IMG/VR virus record: IMGVR_UViG_3300042540_000917
Coordinates: 1-33,609 of that record
DNA from: a virus
Length of the DNA: 33,609 nt
Direction: 5' to 3' (one strand)
This document shows, one piece after another, positions 29,342-33,609 of this stretch (positions are counted from its first letter, which is position 1; the number at the start of each line of letters is the position of its first letter). Both the position numbers and the translations under genes were made by a program. The notes under the pieces are model-generated. The model did no database searches. It saw nothing but the letters and a program-made list of their open reading frames with translations, and was not told the origin of the DNA.

Positions 29342-29791
29342 TTGACGATTACTGATGTGACCAGTGACACCAAGCCAACTACGGACGAAGAGTGGCACGC
29401 CCTTCTCCACAACCGAATCCATAACAGGAACGACACCTACTGCACCTACGGGTGCCGCTGTAGCTGCTGTCGCACAGCCCACACCGAGTACAAGAAAAGC
29501 TACCGACCACCGAGCGCAGTCATGATCGCCAACACCGACACCAACTGGATGAAGACCACCAAGAAGAACTGCACGGGCCTGAACCCTGAGATCTTCTTCA
29601 CCACAGCAGGAGAGGGCACCAAGTCCTACGAAGACGCTGTCTGCTATGCGATCTCGATCTGCGAAGGCTGCTGCGTCAAGAAGCCCTGCCTCGACTACGC
29701 CCTCGCCACACGCCAAGAGGGAGTCTGGGGAGGGACAGACGACAAAGACCGCCGACGCATCAAGAGGCTTCGCCGTGAAAAAAGGTCTTGA
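29342..29791 (+). CDS. WhiB-like (Wbl) regulator with N-terminal Cys-rich module
   Basis: A 149 aa protein from a TTG start (AAGGA 7 nt upstream). Residues 77-149 form a Wbl domain: C77, then CEGCCVKKPC giving C107, C110, C116 for a [4Fe-4S] cluster, GVWGG (127-131), and a basic DNA-binding tail (RRRIKRLRREKR). Wbl proteins bind sigma region 4 and regulate transcription. Residues 34-54 (CTYGCRCSCCRTAHTEY) are a separate Cys-rich module seen alone in small actinophage proteins. The fusion is unusual. The extra C101 and C111 may affect redox response. Partner sigma may be host HrdB-type or the phage sigma at 27795. Confidence 0.87.
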   Translation: MTITDVTSDTKPTTDEEWHALLHNRIHNRNDTYCTYGCRCSCCRTAHTEYKKSYRPPSAVMIANTDTNWMKTTKKNCTGLNPEIFFTTAGEGTKSYEDAVCYAISICEGCCVKKPCLDYALATRQEGVWGGTDDKDRRRIKRLRREKRS

Positions 29792-29816
29792 CTCAAGAAG
29801 TGTCTTGATTTACCTT
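29788..29816 (+). promoter_or_regulatory. sigma-70-like leaderless promoter
   Basis: TTGACT (29788-29793), 17 nt spacer, TACCTT (29811-29816), then GGAGCT and the ATG at 29823. It starts within the last codons of the WhiB-like gene. 6 nt between -10 and ATG. Confidence 0.7.
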
Positions 29817-29822
29817 GGAGCT

Positions 29823-30242
29823 ATGGACATCAATCCAGCAACCCCAACACCAACCAAGAGCAAGACCCACGGCCCTCGCAGCGAAGAGGTCCGGGTGCAG
29901 ATGCGCCAGCGTCAGGAAGAGACTCGCATCGTCAAGGCGTACCTCGCCCAGCTGAGCGAGGCTTCCCATCGCCGACGCAGGGACAACCTGGAGCGCTACC
30001 TCGACTTGGCCGAAACCAAGCTCGCTGGGGATCTCCAGCCGATCGACCGCTTGACGCTCCTGCAGCGCAAGCACGATCTGGAGGCCATGCTCCAGCCCGT
30101 GGGGGCCGAGGATCACACCGAGGACTTCACGAAGGTCGCTGCCAACTACAGCGACCGCAAGGGCATCGCCTACCGCACGTGGCGAGAGGTCGGAGTCCCG
30201 GCAAGCGTCCTCAAGGCCGCTGGGATCAGGAACAACAAGTGA
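29823..30242 (+). CDS. basic helical protein of unknown function
   Basis: A 139 aa protein with a Pro/Thr-rich start and a long helical middle (RRRRDNLERYLDLAETKLAG; RLTLLQRKHDLEAML), then GIAYRTWREVGVPASVLKAAGI, which resembles a small DNA-binding or polymerase-contact segment. Leaderless promoter directly upstream. In phages of this type similar proteins are annotated without function. Overlaps the next gene by 4 nt (GTGA). Confidence 0.72.
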   Translation: MDINPATPTPTKSKTHGPRSEEVRVQMRQRQEETRIVKAYLAQLSEASHRRRRDNLERYLDLAETKLAGDLQPIDRLTLLQRKHDLEAMLQPVGAEDHTEDFTKVAANYSDRKGIAYRTWREVGVPASVLKAAGIRNNK

Positions 30243-30418
30243 AGAAGGGAGGCCACAAGGGGCGGGGGTCACGCACTCCCGCCCCTTTCCCACGTCCGTC
30301 CCCAGACGCCGCCAGTGACCGCTACACGGCCGATAGCCTCAACGAGTACCTGGACGACGTTCCGGTCTCAGACAAGCCTCTAGCGGCCCTTGAGTGGCTT
30401 CTGGGGCCACAGTGGTGA
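30239..30418 (+). CDS. 59 aa protein of unknown function
   Basis: GTG start overlapping the previous stop (GTGA). Basic, Gly/Arg/Pro-rich N-terminus (KKGGHKGRGSRTPAPFPRP) and an acidic C-terminal half (LNEYLDDVPVSDKPLAALEW). Probably intrinsically disordered at the start. Ends one base before the convergent gene's stop. Confidence 0.6.
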   Translation: MKKGGHKGRGSRTPAPFPRPSPDAASDRYTADSLNEYLDDVPVSDKPLAALEWLLGPQW

Positions 30419-30419
30419 T

Positions 30420-31064
30420 CTAGGCCCTGTTGCGGTCCGAGAACTGGGCTCTTCCAGAGCCATCGCCTCGAAGCTGCCAAGCACCGTTCCACGCCCAGCA
30501 GTACCCGCCATCAGCCAGAGCTAGAGGCTCAGCAACGTTGCTCTTGAAAGAGTACGGGCCTGCAGCGCCGCTGTACCATGCGGGGAGCACGAAATCGCTC
30601 ACGCTCACCTCGCTCAAGATATACGAACACGCATCCGTTGACACCGGGCTGCACACATCCAATCCGAGAATCCCGTCCACAGTCTCCATCAAGACGTTGA
30701 CGAACGAGTCAGCCAGCATCTCCAGCACGACAGCAGAAAAGCTCACTGTCCAGTTCAAACCAGCGTTGGCAAGTTCATCCAGATAGATCGCAACGTTCGG
30801 GCCACGAACCTCTGGCTCGAAACCGTCAGCCTCTGCCTGCTCACGGCTGTCATACAAGCTGACCGTCCAGCCCTTCGGCGGCGGCGGCACATAGCCCCGG
30901 ACAAGCCTCCCGGTAGGATTGGGTTCTACGGGGACATAGAGGTTCGCGTTCGAACCCCACGTAGGAGCGAAATCTCTCTTGACCTGGGTCGCAACAGCGC
31001 TCTTGGCACGATTGAACTCGTCGTAAGAAAGCGTAGCATTGTTGAGAACGGCGATTTTCAGCAT
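30420..31064 (-). CDS. metalloprotease-like pseudoenzyme candidate
   Basis: A 214 aa leftward protein starting MLKIAVLNNATLS. The middle SFSAVVLEMLADSFVN (about 112-127) resembles the SHExLEMLxDP stretch of a family of uncharacterised bacterial zincin-like proteins, but His and Glu are Ala and Val here. The rest also fits that family: VSDFVLPAWYSG, then GGYCWAWNGAWQL near the end. If the relation holds, the protein kept the fold but lost metal binding. The family likeness is from memory and needs a profile search. No signal peptide. The ATG at 31064 is close to the divergent gene at 31094. Confidence 0.6.
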   Translation of the reverse strand: MLKIAVLNNATLSYDEFNRAKSAVATQVKRDFAPTWGSNANLYVPVEPNPTGRLVRGYVPPPPKGWTVSLYDSREQAEADGFEPEVRGPNVAIYLDELANAGLNWTVSFSAVVLEMLADSFVNVLMETVDGILGLDVCSPVSTDACSYILSEVSVSDFVLPAWYSGAAGPYSFKSNVAEPLALADGGYCWAWNGAWQLRGDGSGRAQFSDRNRA

Positions 31065-31093
31065 GGTATGGTATCGTCCTGACAAGGAGAGAA

Positions 31094-31240
31094 ATGAGAG
31101 TCAGCGATAGCAGCCCAGACGAACAACCAGGAAAACCAAAGGTGACTTCGATCACGGTCACCAGTCAGCACATCCGAAAGGACGGCACCTGGAAGATCAC
31201 CTACCAGAAGACCATCAGGTCACCCGAAGAGCCAGCCTAG
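31094..31240 (+). CDS. 48 aa protein of unknown function
   Basis: Starts MRVSDSSPDEQPGKPKVTSI with a strong AAGGAG 5 nt upstream; ends TIRSPEEPA. Basic in the middle (HIRKDGTWKITYQK), two beta strands likely. The clear Shine-Dalgarno and the lack of any overlapping better gene are the support. Divergent from the gene at 30420. Confidence 0.65.
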   Translation: MRVSDSSPDEQPGKPKVTSITVTSQHIRKDGTWKITYQKTIRSPEEPA

Positions 31241-31248
31241 TGACCCAA

Positions 31249-31300
31249 GAAAGCGCGAATCCACTCGACTATGCTCAGACGCATATGTCTCAGCGCTTTC
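31249..31300. terminator. inverted repeat between convergent genes
   Basis: GAAAGCGC and GCGCTTTC, perfect 8 bp arms with 36 nt between that can pair further. It lies at the junction of convergent genes and its right arm enters the stop of the leftward gene. Leftward RNA would read TTTCTTG after the stem. Confidence 0.5.
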
Positions 31301-31730
31301 ATTCGGTAATGGTGAACTGATTGCTCTCAGCGCTGATCGTGTCGCTGTGAATCGGGTTGTACTGGCGTTGCACGTCAACTTCGTAACGGGCCTTGCCAGC
31401 TGGCGCAGTAGACGGGATCTGAACCTGGATGATCGCCTTGTCGCAGCCGGTGGGTCGATTTGATTCAATCGGTGCAGTGTAAAACGCTAGGCCGCTCTCT
31501 GTTTCGAGAGTGTAAGTGCTGACGGCTGGGCCATTGACCGTCTTGCAGTATTCGACCTCGGCATCAACGATCTCGCCTGCGGTCACGACATCGGGGAGAA
31601 CGATGCTCTTGATCTCCGTGCCAGGGGACACAGGCCAGATGATCAGCCAAGCAATGAACAGCAGAAAGGCTGTGGCTGTTGCAATGATCGCATATGCCGC
31701 GATGTGGAGGATCTTGCTCTGGAACATCAT
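31299..31730 (-). CDS. membrane-anchored two-Cys protein (paralogue 1)
   Basis: A 143 aa protein: one N-terminal membrane helix (about 10-33, AAYAIIATATAFLLFIAWLI) with a short inside tail, then an outside beta-sandwich-like domain with two cysteines (C62, C96) and the pattern EYC, later IPSTAPAGKARYEVDVQRQY and an ending NQFTITE. ATGA overlap with the gene before it. It shares layout and motifs with paralogues 2 and 3, so the three arose by duplication. Function unknown; surface exclusion, or a role with the holin-like protein, are possible. Confidence 0.78.
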   Translation of the reverse strand: MMFQSKILHIAAYAIIATATAFLLFIAWLIIWPVSPGTEIKSIVLPDVVTAGEIVDAEVEYCKTVNGPAVSTYTLETESGLAFYTAPIESNRPTGCDKAIIQVQIPSTAPAGKARYEVDVQRQYNPIHSDTISAESNQFTITE

Positions 31731-32338
31731 CTCGGCCTGTTCTCGTGGATGATGGTGAATGACGTGGTAATCCACGTTCTGGACACGCCTTCTTCCCCGT
31801 TCCCTCTGATCGGTATCTCGGTGCCGGTCAAATACCATTCTGATCGGGTGAAGCCTTCAGCGGTAAGCCTTGCAACCTCTGCCCGAACCTCTTCGGGAAT
31901 GGGATTACTGAAATCGTACTGCTGACAGCCTGGACCGCGATCGTTAGCTCCCTCAGCGACCTTGAGGAACCTGCCGGGGGGGTTATCGGACTGCCAGTAA
32001 AGGGTTCCCTTGATCTGCACAATGTCCTCTTCTGGCTTGACGCACTTAATGCCATTAGAGTGGATATCTTCATCAAGATAGAACTGGACACCTGACGATG
32101 TGGAGTTGTCATTCGACTCTGTGACAATTGAGCCGGGGTTGGAGTCATGGAGATCGATGATCCGAACTCCACCCTTTGTGGGGAACGGCGTAACATTCTG
32201 CACCGGGTACTCGCCTAGTGGATCCCACAGAGAGTTCTGGTACAGAGCATACACCCCAATTGACACAACCATAAAGATTGCTGCGGCAATGGCAACCAAA
32301 CCAAGTCGTTCTATGATACGTACAGATGTAGAGGCCAT
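31727..32338 (-). CDS. membrane-anchored two-Cys protein (paralogue 2)
   Basis: A 203 aa protein: membrane helix 11-33 (RLGLVAIAAAIFMVVSIGVY), then a larger outside domain with C99 and C138, the only cysteines. The end SRTWITTSFTIIHENRPR matches the last strand of paralogues 1 and 3. A Ser/Asn/Asp-rich segment (about 70-85) may be a flexible insert. Coupled to both neighbours (TGATG and ATGA). Confidence 0.76.
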   Translation of the reverse strand: MASTSVRIIERLGLVAIAAAIFMVVSIGVYALYQNSLWDPLGEYPVQNVTPFPTKGGVRIIDLHDSNPGSIVTESNDNSTSSGVQFYLDEDIHSNGIKCVKPEEDIVQIKGTLYWQSDNPPGRFLKVAEGANDRGPGCQQYDFSNPIPEEVRAEVARLTAEGFTRSEWYLTGTEIPIRGNGEEGVSRTWITTSFTIIHENRPR

Positions 32339-32907
32339 CAGTTCGCTCCTTCAGGAATCGCTTGACCTTGAGCGAGCAGTAGAAAAAGTTCTGTTGTGCT
32401 GGTTGCGGTGATCGTCCTTAGAGGGTTTGGCTGATAGCTCGTCTCTACCCGAAAACGGTAGTAGGCCCCAGCACTGACGTAATTAGGCAAAATCGCGTAG
32501 ACCTCTGTTGTGTCGCAGATGTCCTGATAGCCGTAGAAGACGATGCTGGGAATCTCGAAACTGGCAACACGTTCTTCTTTGTCCGCTGCTTCGATGGTTG
32601 CAAACCCTGCGTCGTTTGCCTGCCCATAGATGTCGGCCCACCGAGTAGAAAGCGTGTCCACTCCCCTATTGCAAAACTCCTGATCCCACACGAGAGCCTC
32701 TCCTTGTCGGATCACTGGGATTCCACTGCTGGTGAACTCGCTGGTCTTGATCGGTCCCGGTTGACCGTAGCTGTAATCGTCGTAAGGCCATGTAATGGCA
32801 AGCAGAGCCAATACAGCCACAACAATGGCTGCGGCAATGGTAACAAAAGCAAGAGCGTGGCCCAGTCTCGCTCTTCTGCCCAGTCTCGCTCTTCTGATGG
32901 GAGTCAT
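32338..32907 (-). CDS. membrane-anchored two-Cys protein (paralogue 3)
   Basis: A 189 aa protein: very basic N-terminus (IRRARLGRRARLG, from an 18 bp tandem duplication), membrane helix 17-40, and an outside domain with C79 and C131, EFCN, then SAGAYYRFRVETSYQPNPLR, close to AGKARYEVDVQRQYNPIHSD in paralogue 1. The positive-inside pattern puts the C-terminal domain outside the cell. TGATG overlaps with both neighbours. Confidence 0.77.
   Translation of the reverse strand: MTPIRRARLGRRARLGHALAFVTIAAAIVVAVLALLAITWPYDDYSYGQPGPIKTSEFTSSGIPVIRQGEALVWDQEFCNRGVDTLSTRWADIYGQANDAGFATIEAADKEERVASFEIPSIVFYGYQDICDTTEVYAILPNYVSAGAYYRFRVETSYQPNPLRTITATSTTELFLLLAQGQAIPEGAN
32861..32896. repeat. 18 bp perfect tandem duplication
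   Basis: CCCAGTCTCGCTCTTCTG occurs twice in direct contact. It is in frame inside paralogue 3 and doubles the RRARLG peptide in its inside tail. Confidence 0.95.
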
Positions 32908-33170
32908 CAGGACACCACCACGGTAGCGATAAGCGCTGTGACAACAGCAATGAGGATGAGCCCAACCATTCCGTACACAAGTCGCTCTAGCGGCTTGATT
33001 CGGTCGTCAAGGCGATCCTTCTGGGCTTCGAAAGCAATCTTCAACACATACTCGTTAAATTTCTTTTCGAGACGACCCTCGAACTCTGCAGCATCCTTCT
33101 CTATGCGCTGAATAGAATCCTTGAGAAGCGCCAGTCTCACTTCGTCATCAGGCTCCGCCATGACTGTCAC
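32907..33170 (-). CDS. coiled-coil plus C-terminal membrane helix, holin/XhlA-like
   Basis: An 87 aa protein: acidic/amphipathic helix (about 10-60, KDSIQRIEKDAAEFEGRLEK) then one membrane helix (65-87, LVYGMVGLILIAVVTALIAT) at the very end. This layout matches XhlA-type and other phage holin-associated membrane proteins. A GTG start at 33170 has AAAGGA 5 nt upstream; the ATG at 33161 would remove three residues. The Shine-Dalgarno can pair with upstream bases (GTCCT with AGGAC). First gene of the four-gene membrane cassette. Confidence 0.7.
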   Translation of the reverse strand: MTVMAEPDDEVRLALLKDSIQRIEKDAAEFEGRLEKKFNEYVLKIAFEAQKDRLDDRIKPLERLVYGMVGLILIAVVTALIATVVVS

Positions 33171-33283
33171 CTAGGTCCTTTCTGAGGACTAGAAATTCAC
33201 TTGCCCACGGCTAAGCCAATGCACTCGTCTCTGCCCTTTGAATCGGAGTGAGCTGCCTTCAAATTGATGCTGTGTTTGGCTTG

Positions 33284-33312
33284 TTGACAGCTTGGTTGGC
33301 TGATGTCATAAT
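33284..33312 (+). promoter_or_regulatory. sigma-70 leaderless promoter (best in window)
   Basis: TTGACA (33284-33289), 17 nt spacer, CATAAT (33307-33312), then GAGACG and the ATG at 33319. Full-consensus -35, 6 nt between -10 and start codon. The gap 33171-33318 otherwise holds the leader of the leftward membrane cassette. Confidence 0.85.
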
Positions 33313-33318
33313 GAGACG

Positions 33319-33549
33319 ATGACACCTGAACGAGCACTACAGAGGGCTGGGCACAATTACCCTGGCCAGATCACAGCGAACCTGCGTGACGCGGGTTTCG
33401 TGATCATCGACAAGGATCAGCTCCAGGCTTATGTCGATGAGCAGATCGCCGAGTTCATCAACGAGATCTATCAGAAGGACCCTGATCTCGTCTTGCGGAT
33501 CACTGAGACGGTTGGTAGGTCCACAACGATGATCGTGGATATCAACTGA
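33319..33549 (+). CDS. 76 aa protein of unknown function, leaderless mRNA
   Basis: Starts MTPERALQRAGHNYPGQI; helical, acidic (YVDEQIAEFINEIYQKDPDL). No membrane segment or Cys. The promoter at 33284-33312 leaves no space for a Shine-Dalgarno, so a leaderless message is expected. Its stop overlaps the next start by one base (TGATG). No family recognised. Confidence 0.78.
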   Translation: MTPERALQRAGHNYPGQITANLRDAGFVIIDKDQLQAYVDEQIAEFINEIYQKDPDLVLRITETVGRSTTMIVDIN

Positions 33550-33609
33550 TGGCTCTGCTGCCTGACGCTAAGCGCAAGTGGTATGTGTCAACGAGTGTGA
33601 ATGTTCGTT
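33549..33609 (+). CDS. start of a further gene, cut by the window end
   Basis: Twenty codons (MALLPDAKRKWY...) from an ATG coupled to the previous stop. Too short to identify. The start is supported only by the TGATG overlap and continued open frame. Confidence 0.55.
   Translation, partial: MALLPDAKRKWYVSTSVNVR

Noticed and set aside
1-33609. CRISPR array, insertion sequence or integrase with attachment site
   Set aside because: No regularly spaced repeats, transposase motif or integrase was found in the window; absence outside the window cannot be judged.

Overview
The window reads as part of a tailed bacteriophage genome (Caudoviricetes) that infects an actinobacterium. The phage assignment rests on an ordered head module: terminase, portal, prohead protease, scaffold, decoration protein and major capsid protein. 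The actinobacterial host is inferred from a WhiB-like iron-sulfur regulator, a WhiG-like sigma factor, a cobalamin-dependent ribonucleotide reductase and several small zinc-ribbon proteins common in actinophages. No tRNA, CRISPR array or insertion sequence was seen.

Positions 1-23558 are almost entirely minus strand. Read in the direction of transcription they hold: a calcineurin-like phosphoesterase, small unknown genes, an HNH endonuclease, a class II ribonucleotide reductase, a small winged-helix protein, two acidic proteins and a zinc-finger PD-(D/E)XK nuclease. A surface-sugar cassette follows (five glycosyltransferases, a methyltransferase, a deacetylase-like protein; mostly overlapping stops and starts), then two small-terminase candidates separated by a second HNH gene. 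Next come a large terminase interrupted by two LAGLIDADG inteins, the portal, the protease, the scaffold, the decoration protein, the major capsid protein, a third HNH gene and a head-region protein. Lateral mobile genes are therefore dense: three free-standing HNH endonucleases and two inteins, all in or beside essential genes.

Positions 23559-33609 are an accessory and early arm of small genes in changing orientation. It holds a dCMP deaminase, a run of tiny unknown genes, a DUF192 protein, a winged-helix regulator, the WhiG-like sigma factor, a lipoprotein lytic transglycosylase, a WhiB-like protein with an extra Cys-rich module, a probable metalloprotease-like pseudoenzyme, and a four-gene membrane cassette (a holin/XhlA-like coiled-coil protein plus three related membrane-anchored two-cysteine proteins).

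Two promoter patterns stand out. Several genes have sigma-70-like promoters whose -10 hexamer ends exactly 6 nt before the start codon and no Shine-Dalgarno, so leaderless mRNAs are expected. Separately, a CCGATA box resembling the -10 of WhiG/FliA-type promoters sits just upstream of several leftward genes (phosphoesterase, reductase, protease, two HNH genes). The working model is that host RNA polymerase makes the sigma factor and regulators early from leaderless promoters, and the phage sigma factor then helps turn on the leftward nucleotide and virion genes. This model is inference from sequence only.
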